A stretch of DNA of 64,000 bases, from the NCBI GenBank assembly GCA_019703815.1, contig AP023052.1, forward strand, positions 1,674,001 to 1,738,000, given 5' to 3'. Positions within the stretch are counted from its first letter, which is position 1. The number at the start of each line of letters is the position of its first letter. Made by a program: the position numbers and the translations under genes. Positions 53,336 to 63,700 of the stretch are shown piece after piece. The DNA is from Thaumasiovibrio occultus. Its GTDB lineage: Bacteria > Pseudomonadota > Gammaproteobacteria > Enterobacterales > Vibrionaceae. The notes beneath the pieces were generated by a model, which was not told the origin of the DNA, ran no database searches, and was given only the letters and a program-made list of their open reading frames with translations.

Positions 53336-55345
53336 ATGATCATTAAAAGCCTTGTTGTTAACAACTTCCGTGTGTTCCGTGGCGTACACGAAATTGACCT
53401 TGCGCCGCGAAAACAGCGTGAATACCATGACGCCGCAGCCCCTATCGTATTGTTTGGTGGTTTAAATGGCGCCGGTAAAACATCAATCTTAACCGCTGTG
53501 CGTGTTGCTCTATATGGGCGTGCTGCATTTGGTCGTGGAATGTCTGCAGCGGAATATCAAACTCAGCTTGATGAGCTCATTCACAAAGGCGTTGGTATCA
53601 GTGAAGGCAAATCCTCCATTGAGCTTGTTTTCACACATAGCCACAACGGCATTGAAAGTGAATATAAAATCACACGTGCTTGGTCAAAAGGCCATAAAGA
53701 CCGCTTAGTGCTAGAGAAAGACTCTGAAGAGCTAAGCCAAATGAACTATGACCAATGCCAAAGCTTCCTTAACGAGCTTATCCCATCGGGTATTGCCGAT
53801 CTCTTCTTCTTTGATGGCGAAAAAATTGCCGAGCTCGCTGAAGATGAATCTGGTGAAGTACTCCAAACCGCTGTAAGACGCTTACTAGGCATTGATGTGG
53901 TCGAGCGTTTACGTAACGATCTCGCCATTTACTTAAAGCGCAATGATGCAGCGGCGCTGCCTGCAAACATCAAAACACAAATTGAGAAACTCGAAGCCGA
54001 CCGCATGGCTGCTGAAAAAGCTGCCAAAGAAATGGCGAACGAAGCCGTTCTGTGTCGTGCCAAAATTGATTTGATCGCTTCGGATATCGATAAAGCAGAA
54101 GGTGAACTATCAAGCCGTGGTGGTGCTTGGGCGAATTCGCGAGAGCAAGAAAAAGCCAAGCAAAATGAGTTAGAAGCCGAACGTAAAGAGCTGGAAAAAA
54201 TCTTACGCACAGAGATTGAAGGAAACCTTGCGTACTCATTTGCCCCAACGGTACTGTCTGCACTGTTCACGCAGTTAGAAGCAGAGAAATCAGCGAAGCA
54301 AACAAAAAGCTTTAATGCTGAACTGCAAAGCTTTATGAATGAGTTAAGCCAAGAACTGAGCTTCCGCCTTGCTGACTCCACTACGGCTCTAGACACCATT
54401 CAAGATTGCTTGAACGCACGTCATGCCACACAGCAAGACACGGACATCCTACTGGATATCTCTGATCGCGAATTTAATCAGATTTACTCTCAGGTTAATG
54501 TCCTGGCGCCAGAAGCTTTCTCTCGATTCGATGCCGCGCGTCAACGTTTGAGTATTGTAGAAGAAGAGATCGCGAGTCTGTCTGTCAATATTGCGCGAGC
54601 CCCCGAGCAAGAGCAAGTTGAAGCGCAATTATTTGCCATTAAATCGCTGACCAAAAAACGTACTGAAGCAATTTTAGAGCATAAAGAAACAGCCGAGGCC
54701 GCCAAACGTCTTTACCGTGAAGCGATTGAGATCGCACGTAAAATTCAAAAATTGCATGACAAACATAAAGTGGCACACAATGCAGAAGCGTCACTGACGA
54801 ATGCACAAAACGCCCATATCATGCTGGCAGATTTTAGTGAGAAACTGACACAAGTGCGCGTTAAGCAGCTTGAAGCGGAATTTATCAAGAGCTATCAGAA
54901 ATTAGCTCGTAAAGAAGATTTGCAGCTTTCTGCACGCATTAACACCAAATCATTTGATGTTGAGCTAATTGATGAGAAAGGCCACACCATCAGCCGTAAA
55001 GCGCTTTCTGCGGGTGAAAAGCAAATCTATGCTATTTCCATCCTTGAAGCATTAGGCCGTACGTCTGGCAACCAGCTACCTATCATTATTGATACACCAC
55101 TGGGCCGCTTGGATTCTAAGCACCGTGATAAGCTGATTAAATATTATTTCCCTGAAGCGAGTCATCAGGTCATCATTCTTTCAACCGATACAGAGATTGA
55201 TGAAAGCTACTTTAACAGTGTGGATTTTAAATACGGTATTTCTCATGCCTTTGAAATCCAATTTGATGGTGCAACCAAATCATCAAAAGTCAAAGAAGGC
55301 TATTTCTGGGAACAAAAATCAAAACCAGTTGCAGAGGTAAATTAA
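53336..55345 (+). CDS. dndD: DNA sulfur modification protein DndD (SMC/SbcC-like ATPase)
   Basis: A 669-residue SMC/Rad50-like ATPase. Walker A (FGGLNGAGKTS) is at about residues 41-51, a Q-loop region follows (FFFDGEKIAELAEDE, about 158-172), then two long coiled-coil segments (about 205-290 and 405-500). The signature LSAGEKQIYAISIL lies at about 560 and Walker B PIIIDTPLGRLD at about 582. It probably opens or bends DNA to allow sulfur insertion. It starts immediately after the dndC stop, showing translational coupling. Confidence 0.96.
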   Translation: MIIKSLVVNNFRVFRGVHEIDLAPRKQREYHDAAAPIVLFGGLNGAGKTSILTAVRVALYGRAAFGRGMSAAEYQTQLDELIHKGVGISEGKSSIELVFTHSHNGIESEYKITRAWSKGHKDRLVLEKDSEELSQMNYDQCQSFLNELIPSGIADLFFFDGEKIAELAEDESGEVLQTAVRRLLGIDVVERLRNDLAIYLKRNDAAALPANIKTQIEKLEADRMAAEKAAKEMANEAVLCRAKIDLIASDIDKAEGELSSRGGAWANSREQEKAKQNELEAERKELEKILRTEIEGNLAYSFAPTVLSALFTQLEAEKSAKQTKSFNAELQSFMNELSQELSFRLADSTTALDTIQDCLNARHATQQDTDILLDISDREFNQIYSQVNVLAPEAFSRFDAARQRLSIVEEEIASLSVNIARAPEQEQVEAQLFAIKSLTKKRTEAILEHKETAEAAKRLYREAIEIARKIQKLHDKHKVAHNAEASLTNAQNAHIMLADFSEKLTQVRVKQLEAEFIKSYQKLARKEDLQLSARINTKSFDVELIDEKGHTISRKALSAGEKQIYAISILEALGRTSGNQLPIIIDTPLGRLDSKHRDKLIKYYFPEASHQVIILSTDTEIDESYFNSVDFKYGISHAFEIQFDGATKSSKVKEGYFWEQKSKPVAEVN

Positions 55346-55346
55346 T

Positions 55347-55697
55347 ATGCTGCCAAATAGAATGAATTTATCCAAAACAACTGAAGATCAACTCAAACTG
55401 CTAAAAAACCGAACGGGGATCTCCCCTAACGTATCTTCACGTATTGCTTTTTTCCGCTCGGTGGAATCAGGCTTTACATACTCTGCTGAATCCGCCAAAA
55501 AGCTCGATGGCAGCCTAGTACTTGATAAGGTCACATGGCTGGGAGATACCCAGCTCGTGACTGAGTTGGTTTTGAAGCAGGTCTACCCAGACCTTGATGA
55601 TAAAGAAACCATGGCTGCTTGGGCTGCCCATGTTGAAGATGGGATAGCGGCGTTGAGGAATCATAAGTCCATATTACACTTTTCAAGCGCAATATAA
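55347..55697 (+). CDS. dndE: DNA sulfur modification protein DndE
   Basis: A 116-residue small protein, last gene of dndBCDE, starting 1 bp after the dndD stop. It contains NLSKTTEDQLKLLKNRTGIS near the N-terminus and SSRIAFFRSVESGF, the DndE pattern, which in known proteins forms a tetramer binding nicked DNA. Length matches the family. A terminator follows at once, convergent with a decayed gene. Confidence 0.93.
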   Translation: MLPNRMNLSKTTEDQLKLLKNRTGISPNVSSRIAFFRSVESGFTYSAESAKKLDGSLVLDKVTWLGDTQLVTELVLKQVYPDLDDKETMAAWAAHVEDGIAALRNHKSILHFSSAI

Positions 55698-55700
55698 ATG

Positions 55701-55734
55701 AAAATAAGGCGCTATAATGGCGCCTTATTTTTAC
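55701..55734. terminator. Bidirectional terminator after dndE
   Basis: The stem AAATAAGGCGC / GCGCCTTATTT around TATAATG is followed by T-rich sequence, between dndE and the convergent pseudogene. Confidence 0.88.
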
Positions 55735-55750
55735 TAATACATATAAACTA

Positions 55751-57466
55751 TCACAATGACCAAGCAATCAATGCTTTTCCTGCCAATACTTCAGATCTTT
55801 TCTTTAACGAATCCTCATCCCAGTCTGATAGTTTTTCCAACTCTTTAGTCTCCGGGAAAATAGATTCAGAATAACCAGTCTTCTTTTTATTGAAAACTTC
55901 ATTCTTTTGACTTCTATTTTTATTTTTTTCCCAAAGACACACATTCCCAACCGAATATACCCAGCGTTTATACGGCATTGAGAAGTTTTCAATTTCACCG
56001 CTTTTCCTCCAAACATCTAATTGTTGAGGCATAATATGCTCTAAATCAACCTGGAGGAAATTTGGTACAAGAGAGTCTCCATTTTCTATAATATGTAATT
56101 TTGTCATTATATATTTCATGATTTTGAGTTTTCACTTTCAAAATTTCTAAAGGCTTCTCTAAATACATTATCATCTACTTTTTTAAATAGATCATCAAAT
56201 AACAAAATTATTTCATCATTAGGTTTTCCAGATTTCATTGACTTCAATATCTCTTTAAATAAAGCATCAACTTCACCGACACCAAAGTCACAAATAGTTA
56301 TCCACCTAAATAATAACGTCTTAGATTTCCTTGCAAGCTCAGGTAATATTTCCTCATTATTTTTCAATGCATATAAGAAACAAGGAGGTGGATAGTATAA
56401 CCAAGTAAGTTCATCTCAGAAACATCACCAGCCCATTTTTCTTTTAAGTTTATTTTTGGCCAGTTAAGATTTGACTTATTTTTTAACTTATCAAAATAAA
56501 CAGCATTATCGGATAGCGTATTTACTAATTCTTTTGTTTTTCAGTATCAACGCCGATATCACTTCTGATCGATTTATAAAGCGTACTCTTCGTCGTATCA
56601 GAAACCTTTGTAAGCATTCCAATATACTCGAATATAATCAACAAAATTAGAAGGAATATCCTGTATGGTTTTAACTAAATCATCCCAATCATTCAGAATT
56701 ATTTCTTGATCTCTATCATCCTTAATATTATTTAATACCTTATTTTTCAATAAATCAGCAACAGAAAGATCCATTCCTTTCGAGTTCAGAGATTCAAATA
56801 TCACATATGCATCATAATCATCTTCAACGACAATAGTAACAAACTGTAGTTTTGTGTGATACAAAACTCATAAAAACGTTTTAAATTATCTAAAGAGTTT
56901 ATTCTCTCAAAAATTCTTTCTGTATTTCATCCTGAAAAAAACGCTTACCTTTAATTATTCTATTTGTCGACTTACTTATTTCTGTCTTTAATTCTCGTCT
57001 TTTTAATATCTAATGCTTGTTCAAAATATGGCTGATCTTTATTAGTAACCCTTAAGTAGTTACTTTTCTTTCCAATGTGACCTCTAACTTCAGAATACAA
57101 TTCATCAGCTACATCCTCCTCATTCCCGCCTTCTGAACTCAAAAACTTATTTGATATTTCTCCATCTTGAACAAGTTTCGCATAATCTCGAATAACAGAA
57201 AGAAGCAACATAAAGCTAACTGTGGTTCGCTGTTGCCCATCTACTATGTCAAAATGATCTGCATGATTATCATGCTTAGCTAAAAGAATAGTGCCCATAA
57301 AATAATCCTTATCTTTAACATAAGCACTTAATACATCAGACCACAATTCTTTTAGCTCATCGCTTGCAGTCCAAGAATAATCTCTTTGATATTTTGGAAT
57401 GTAATATTTCTTATCTAAACCATAAAATATTTGTTCTAACGTTTTACTTCCAGCACCAATTTTCAT
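55751..57466 (-). pseudogene. Decayed DUF262/DUF1524 restriction gene (GmrSD or SspE type)
   Basis: On the minus strand the N-terminal part starts MKIGAGSKTLEQIFYGLDKK with IPKYQRDYSW and DIVDGQQRTTVSF, the DUF262 NTPase signature. After about 165 residues the frame is lost; later pieces in other frames (DDYDAYVIFESLNSKGMDLS, then a middle piece, then VDLEHIMPQQLD) belong to the same protein, the last being the DUF1524 HNH signature. At least four frame breaks are seen at about 56980, 56900, 56590-56370 and 56117. The region is very AT-rich. DUF262/DUF1524 fusions include GmrSD and SspE-type modified-DNA restriction enzymes. Confidence 0.82.
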
Positions 57467-57691
57467 TTTACAAACCTATAATAAACACTAAAAATGCACT
57501 ATCATTGAATAATCATTAAAGTAATCGCACTTGGAAATTTTCGCATAGCAACCAACATTCCAAGTTAACAACTCAATTAGCCTTAAATAACCTAACTATC
57601 TTATTGAAATGACAACATTATTATTTACATGAATTTCATACTATATAAATATCTTCAATGCTATCCACGTCATTCTCTGATAAATTCAAAT

Positions 57692-58150
57692 CTAAAACGC
57701 ACATACAACTCTTTTTGTAGTGATTCGGGGAAAATTATCCTGAATCAGCTTGGAAGCGATTTCATCAATCAGGCGAGGATTAGAAAGCAAGGATTGATAT
57801 GAAGCAGCATCAAAACCTGCCTTTACATCATATTCGATGAGGTCTTTTTTACGCGGGTCGCCGCTACTTGAAAGCTGGCACTTATCACCGTTCTCAATTT
57901 CCCAAAACGGATCAACTTCATTAGCCAATCGCCAAAATGGGTAATGCGGATTATAGAAACTTCTGGCTGGGCCATATTGCATCAATAGTGCTTTTACTGG
58001 CTCATCCACTTCTTGGGCATAATGGAATAAACGCTCATGCCCTTTTTTGTACTCTGACAGAGCATAGAGCAGCATCAACGGTTTATGAGGCGCTCGCTCA
58101 TCACCACGTCGCCACCGTGAAATGGACTGGATTTTTTCAAGTAAACGCAT
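57692..58150 (-). CDS. Phosphorothioate-binding SBD-like protein without nuclease domain
   Basis: A protein of about 152 residues consisting only of the sulfur-binding domain (SBD) known from phosphorothioate-dependent restriction enzymes such as ScoMcrA. Diagnostic blocks are RRGDERAPHKPLMLLYALS near residue 13, LLMQYGPARSFYNPHYPFWR at about 55-74, and a C-terminal SNPRLIDEIASKLIQDNFP. In those enzymes an HNH nuclease follows; here the frame stops about ten residues after the SBD and no HNH remains downstream. It may act as a reader, decoy or regulator, or be a harmless remnant. It has an ATG at 58150 but a weak ribosome site. Confidence 0.7.
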   Translation of the reverse strand: MRLLEKIQSISRWRRGDERAPHKPLMLLYALSEYKKGHERLFHYAQEVDEPVKALLMQYGPARSFYNPHYPFWRLANEVDPFWEIENGDKCQLSSSGDPRKKDLIEYDVKAGFDAASYQSLLSNPRLIDEIASKLIQDNFPRITTKRVVCAF

Positions 58151-58220
58151 AATTAGACACCACGCACACAAGGCGTCCAATTATACATGCATTTCTTTAC
58201 TTTTAATATCTATCATATTG

Positions 58221-58246
58221 AAAAAGCACCTGTGACGGTGCTTTTT
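58221..58246. terminator. Terminator between the 813-residue gene and the SBD gene
   Basis: A perfect stem AAAAAGCACC / GGTGCTTTTT with a six-base loop separates the two minus-strand genes, so the SBD gene probably has its own promoter. Confidence 0.88.
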
Positions 58247-58290
58247 GAGATGCGTATGGTAATAAGGCTATCGCGGTTTCTTAACCATAC

Positions 58291-60732
58291 TTACAGGCAG
58301 AGCTCTTCATCAACCCATTTATTATGTGTGGTTTGCTGAATAACATTTCTGATCCGTACAGGATCAATCAGGCAATGCTGATTGACAATAGCAATCGCCT
58401 CCTCATATGGTTCATCGCCACTAAGCAGCTTACGACACATATCCGTGAGGCTCTCATAAGCAAACTCGCTTTTGCACACTAAGTTATAGACAAAGTGCCA
58501 ATCAAAACCAAAATCAGCCGCACAAGATTTCAATAATGACAGGTAAAGATACTTATTGTGATTAAAATCGAACGCATTGTTGATGTGTCGCTGAATACGC
58601 TCAACCTCAATCACCCTAGGTTCACTTTCAATGATTTCTGCCGCTTTATGGATGATCGCTTCAACGTCTAATTCAGCAAACGCATGCGTTTTTAACTGAT
58701 AATCACCTTCATCGACTCTGACAATTGTTCCTTTCGTTAGCAATTTATCCAAATAATAAGCAGCATGGCCTAGGGATTGGCTACGGATTTTACTCGCAAT
58801 AAACTTTTTATCCAGCGGCTTACTGCTAGCTGAGAATAGAGCTACTAATACATTTTCTTGGCTTGCCAAACTAAAGTCCTGTTCGATACTTATTGTATCT
58901 GCCCCTGACTTACCGTTAAAAAAGATACCTTGCCGTTCACCAAATGCGCGAACAATATGTCTTACGGTAAAGTAATCTAGCACATTCGACTGGCCTTTCT
59001 GATAATAATCAATCGACAGGTTTAACGCATTGCGCCCTTCTCCCGCCTCTGTCACTAAGACTTCCCGTACACTCTGCAATGTCTGCTCTATCTCATCTTC
59101 GGTCAACTGTAAAAAGTTTAGATGTCGATAAGTACCGCGATCTATTTGGTACGCCCATCCATTATCTACCGCTGTACTAATGGAGCCATCAATACGCTCT
59201 TCAGGTAAGCGAGCTCTGGAAATCGCTTTTTCATTCACTTTTTTATGCCAGATATTCCAGGGCAAACCTTTCGGGTAATCGAGTAATGTATTAGCCAATG
59301 CCAGAGGCTTAGACAGGTTGATAGGAATTACCATCTCCCCTAGCAGTTCAACCTTTTTACCATCTAAGTGTGAAATAGCATTTTCCGCGACGGCTTTTTC
59401 TAGCCCGAGACGGTCTTGCAGGTAAACTGTGATTGTATCTAGGTCTGCCGGCGATGAATTGATCGTCCAGAAGTCATCCAAAACGCTCGCACTGATCTCT
59501 GGATAAACAATTTTTGTCAATCCACCAGATGGTAGGTTACAGCTCATTTCCAAAAACTCGTAGAAACCTTTCTTTGAACTAAAACGACTTTGTAACTCAG
59601 TGAATAGCTCAGCACGCAACAAGCTTAGGTTTGACTTAACGTTAACCCATAAGGTTGTTGGGCTAATACGCATGTGTGCGTGCCAGTTCTTCTCTATCCG
59701 CTGCTGAACTTGACGAACACGCTCTCTCGTTATTTTGCCGCAGGGTAGCGTATCGCCAATTTCCTGTAAGGTCATTGCATCTGATAAATACCCCAGACGG
59801 CCAGATAAAATGAATTGATCCCTCTCACTCAATAACGCAAAGAAACTTTCTAGGTCTTGAGTCAAGACTCCTTCGAGCACGGACAAATCTATGTCTTCAT
59901 TGCGACTAAAGAGTAAATGAGAAGGTGGCATATCTCCCACGCTCTGAGCGCTAAATTCGTTGAGCTTTTTCTCGTCAATATAGGCGATCATTTCTGAAAT
60001 TAGCGCCACTTTCTTTTGGCCCAGCATCGGAATCGCTTTTAGCTCATTGGCATCAAGCTGGCGGATATCACCCACGGAGACACTTTCACCGAAATGCCTC
60101 ACCAATAAATTACAAATCGCCTTGTACTGATGTGGCAAAGCAAGCTGGGAAATAACCAGTCCATCATTGTCGTGAGGAACGTACTCCTCAACAATAGGTT
60201 CAGCCCTCAATAAAGGGGATGCCTGTGAAAATAAAGCTCTTAGTGCCTCGATATGCGTAAGCTTAGTTTTACCTAATCCACGAATCTGCAAAAAGTCATC
60301 ATTGGACATGGCTAAGAATTCAGCCACTGTTAACTCTCGACCTAGGCGCTCTTGAATAAGATCAACCGTCACTAACTCTTTTTCTGGGATCTCATATGCT
60401 TTAATGAATCGCGCAACTTCGGCAACTTCGGCAACTTCGGCAACTTCGGCAACTTCGGCAACTTCGGCAACTTCGGCAACTTCGGCAACTTCGGCAACTT
60501 CGGCAACTTCGGCAACTTCGGCAACTTCGGCAACTTCGGCAACTAGTTTTTTGTAGGCTACTGTATTGTCAACAAATACGTGTTCTTTTTTTTCAACAAT
60601 AGTCTCAATCAGCTCTCGTGACTCAGCCCTTTTGTTTGTATTTTTCTGCGCGTCACCTCGACTCCACTTGTTCTTCATGAAAAGAAAAACAGCTGGAACG
60701 AAAAACAGTAGCAAAACGTAGTAATTATCCAT
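58291..60732 (-). CDS. Membrane-anchored protein with VAE repeats, alpha-CTD-like HhH and sigma-4-like HTH
   Basis: An 813-residue protein of unusual architecture. Order: an N-terminal membrane helix (about residues 4-20, VLLLFFVPAVFLFM); a basic/polar stretch; 14 Val-Ala-Glu repeats (about 63-107); a helix-hairpin-helix (FLQIRGLGKTKLTHIEALR, about 150-168) resembling the RNA polymerase alpha C-terminal domain and a second such segment (LKAIPMLGQKKVALISEMI, about 230-248); a sigma-70 region-4-like helix-turn-helix (TLQEIGDTL, then ITRERVRQVQQRIEK, about 315-350); and a long C-terminal part with winged-helix-like pieces (LDKKFIASKIRSQSLGHAAY). It lies 66 bp downstream of dptH and probably belongs to the restriction module. 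I know of no described Dnd component with this layout. It is not DptF or DptG by motif. Confidence 0.75.
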   Translation of the reverse strand: MDNYYVLLLFFVPAVFLFMKNKWSRGDAQKNTNKRAESRELIETIVEKKEHVFVDNTVAYKKLVAEVAEVAEVAEVAEVAEVAEVAEVAEVAEVAEVAEVAEVAEVARFIKAYEIPEKELVTVDLIQERLGRELTVAEFLAMSNDDFLQIRGLGKTKLTHIEALRALFSQASPLLRAEPIVEEYVPHDNDGLVISQLALPHQYKAICNLLVRHFGESVSVGDIRQLDANELKAIPMLGQKKVALISEMIAYIDEKKLNEFSAQSVGDMPPSHLLFSRNEDIDLSVLEGVLTQDLESFFALLSERDQFILSGRLGYLSDAMTLQEIGDTLPCGKITRERVRQVQQRIEKNWHAHMRISPTTLWVNVKSNLSLLRAELFTELQSRFSSKKGFYEFLEMSCNLPSGGLTKIVYPEISASVLDDFWTINSSPADLDTITVYLQDRLGLEKAVAENAISHLDGKKVELLGEMVIPINLSKPLALANTLLDYPKGLPWNIWHKKVNEKAISRARLPEERIDGSISTAVDNGWAYQIDRGTYRHLNFLQLTEDEIEQTLQSVREVLVTEAGEGRNALNLSIDYYQKGQSNVLDYFTVRHIVRAFGERQGIFFNGKSGADTISIEQDFSLASQENVLVALFSASSKPLDKKFIASKIRSQSLGHAAYYLDKLLTKGTIVRVDEGDYQLKTHAFAELDVEAIIHKAAEIIESEPRVIEVERIQRHINNAFDFNHNKYLYLSLLKSCAADFGFDWHFVYNLVCKSEFAYESLTDMCRKLLSGDEPYEEAIAIVNQHCLIDPVRIRNVIQQTTHNKWVDEELCL
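60413..60544 (-). repeat. Coding tandem repeat, 14 perfect copies of a 9-bp unit
   Basis: GCAACTTCG (minus strand CGAAGTTGC) is repeated 14 times without a single mismatch, plus 6 further bases, within the 813-residue protein gene. The unit is a multiple of three, so copy-number change lengthens or shortens a Val-Ala-Glu linker and keeps the frame. Confidence 0.97.
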
Positions 60733-60768
60733 CGATAACGACCTTAAATTTCCTATTCATTCAGACAG

Positions 60769-60791
60769 AAAAGGCAGTTTTCACTGCCTTT
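60769..60791 (-). terminator. Hairpin between dptH and the 813-residue gene
   Basis: The stem AAAGGCAGT / ACTGCCTTT lies in the 66-bp gap. The minus-strand tail is only TTTTCTG, so it may be a partial terminator or attenuator. Confidence 0.6.
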
Positions 60792-60798
60792 AATTTTG

Positions 60799-63700
60799 TT
60801 ATGCCAACAGCTCCCAGAATGCTTTATCCCGCATTTTCTGGATTTGCTTCGCCCCATCGATATATAAGCTGTAGTGCTTATCGAGCTTGTTGATGGTCTC
60901 CATCAATCTTTCCTGCTCGTTTTTATCATTAACGCCAAACATGGCTTTTAACTCTTGTGGGCGGATCTTCGCGACGCGGTGAATAACCCAAGTCAGTACA
61001 TAACTTGAATAGTCGTTATCCCCAGTTTGGAAGTGTGTGATGTCCTGCGTAGAAAGAATCATTCCTACGCCATATTCACGGCCTTCTTTTAGGATTTTGC
61101 GCAGGCTAGGGAAGTTTTGAGACATAAAGTTATCAGCTTCATCTACCAAAATCATCTTAGTGATTTGACGGAAGTCTCCGTGAACTTCAGGCTTTCCTCT
61201 TCTCTGCATTTGTGAATAGAAAAGGTCTAAAGTCAATGCCACCACAAGATTTTGGATCTGAGGAGGATAACCTGCCAACTCGATAACCGTAATGCCATCG
61301 ACAAGCTCATAAAGACTGGTCATTTTATCTGACTCAGACTCGAAAATCTTGAAGCGAGCTAGCTTCGAAAGTGCAGCGTAGAGTAAATCCTCTTCTACCT
61401 TTTCTTGATCAAGGAATCGCGCCCAAACATCGTCAATGGTAGGAGCTGGTCTGTTCCACGTTGAAGGATCTTCTGGATGAATACCCGATGCGGTATAAGA
61501 CTCAAGAATCAAGTTCTCTAATTGCAGCTGCTGCTTTTTACCCAGCCCGTAAGCTTTAGCCATGGTCTCTGAAAAACCTGCGGCGGTATGAATTGGCAGC
61601 ATTGGCGTGTCGCCATACAAGCTCAAAGGGTTGTAGGGCAGCTTAAACAGTTTGTACTTTTTGGCACCTGTCGCTTCTAAGAACTTGTCATCCACGTAGT
61701 CTGACTTGTAGTCGAAGATCAGCATACCAATAGGTGCACCATTCACATTGTCCGTTTGATTACGGTAAAGCTGAGTGATGACAGACTTGGTAAATTGAGT
61801 TTTTCCCGTCCCCATAGTGCCAATAATACCAGTGTTGGTATTCATGAACTTAGCCGTATTGGTAGGCTCCCAGTTCAGCGGTGCTTGCGTCAACGCATTG
61901 TGACCAAAGAGTACATTTAAGTTAGTACCCGATGGTTGTGACTTGAAGGTATGTACAGCTTCAGCACCTTGCACCGAAACGTCTTCCTCTGGATTTGTTT
62001 GTCCCTCTTCTACATCAGAGCAACGCTCTTCAGCTTCAGTGTTTAACTCAATCTCAAAGTCAGCTGTTTCTTGGTGTATGTTCTCACTCGTAACATCAGC
62101 TTGGCTGTCGACTTCGAGCGCTTCTGCTTGAGTTTTTCCACCTAGAACATATTCGGTCGGTACGTGACATAACTTGACGATATCTAACTTGTTAAGCACT
62201 TCTTGCAGTGGCGTTTCGACCAAACGAGGAAGCAAGCCCATCGGTAAGTCGACTTTTAGCACGCCATCCAACATTTTATAATCGGGTTGCAAGCAACTTG
62301 CGCCCTCAAGGTGACTGACAACAAAACCATCTGGGTAATCAGCAACTTTTGCTAGCGAGTAATCGCCTTTCAGCCACTCTTCTTTGTTATCTAGTAGTGC
62401 GTCAAAGTAGTCTGGAGCGAACACATTGTACAAGCGGTACTTGTCTACCTGCATTAGCACTTGACGCATGAACAGACCGCGGTAAAGCTTGCTTGCAAGG
62501 TTGTCATTGCCAAGCAGATCTTCGCTCAGGTAGCGCAACAACTCTTTTGATTGCTTAACTGCTTTTTTGTAGTCAGGAATTGAACCCGTTTTTACTTCCA
62601 CGGGTAGCAAGTACATGTCTTGCCCTTTAAAGCCTACAAGCAGTACATCATCAGAAATCTCACCTTTTTTGTAACCATGAACGTTGCGCGAGAATTCACT
62701 GTCTGACATTTTTAGGCCAATGTTTCCTGAAACACGGATCATTTCTGCCACAGAAAGCGGAACCCAGGTGATGTCTGAGTTGTGAACTAAGCTGGTCACA
62801 AACTTATAAGCACCAATAACACCTTTGCGCTCTTTGTTGATGGTTGGCGCGCAGGTCATCATCTTCAACAGCCAGTCGCCGTTAAAGGCATTGAACTCAT
62901 TGATTTGGCCACCATCACCCTGCTTAATGACTTTTTCAAACAGACCACGCTGTGCCGTTACGGTAATCGCATCGTAGCTGGATGAGCTGGTGTACTGATC
63001 GGAATAGTGAATCAGCACCACATCTTCATTGCTGTGGAAGAAATCTAATGTCACTTTTGGATCAATGATGGTTGTCCAAATGGAGCTGTCGTATGAGCGC
63101 TCTAGCAAACCTTTAAAATCTTCACTCACTGCAAGCGCAACTGCGTTTGCACCGTGATATTGCGTATTTGGCTTTAACGCTGGCTTGAGTAAAGCACCAA
63201 CGTATTTGGCCATCATCAGGTGTGGGTGGCCTTGATAATCGGTGCCCTTCAAACCAAAGCCAGTAAAGTAAGAGCCAGATTTACTCTCAGACGCGTCACC
63301 CGTTAATAGACCATCACATGCAATACCAGAAGCCATGTCTTCGATTGCAATGTCGGAGCAATCCACTTTGTCGTTATTACGGAAGAACGAGAGGTGCGCG
63401 TATGACTGACCGTCTTTATTCGCCTGCTCATTGGTAAACTTACTGTAGGTTAAGCGAGTGCGAAGGATATCAATGATGGTATCCGCCACTTCACGTACTT
63501 TGCCTTTGTTCAGCTCTAACCACTCCTTCAGTTCGTCGTAATTGGCTGTTTCTGCAAAGCGGTCAAACGCATTAAACGTCAGTTTGTCATCATAAAGGTT
63601 GATATGAATCGAAGCCGCTTGTTCTTGATTGCTACGGATGTAATCCACTAGCCCCATGAACAGCTCTTCAGCGCTATCTTGATTCACTGCGTTGATGATG

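Noticed and set aside
60413..60544. Possible CRISPR array, given many identical short direct repeats
   Set aside because: The units are 9 bp and contiguous with no spacers, and they lie in frame inside a long gene.
58291..60732. Assigning this gene as dptF or dptG
   Set aside because: DptF is a P-loop ATPase and this protein shows no Walker motif. DptG is shorter and has no sigma-like HTH that I know of.
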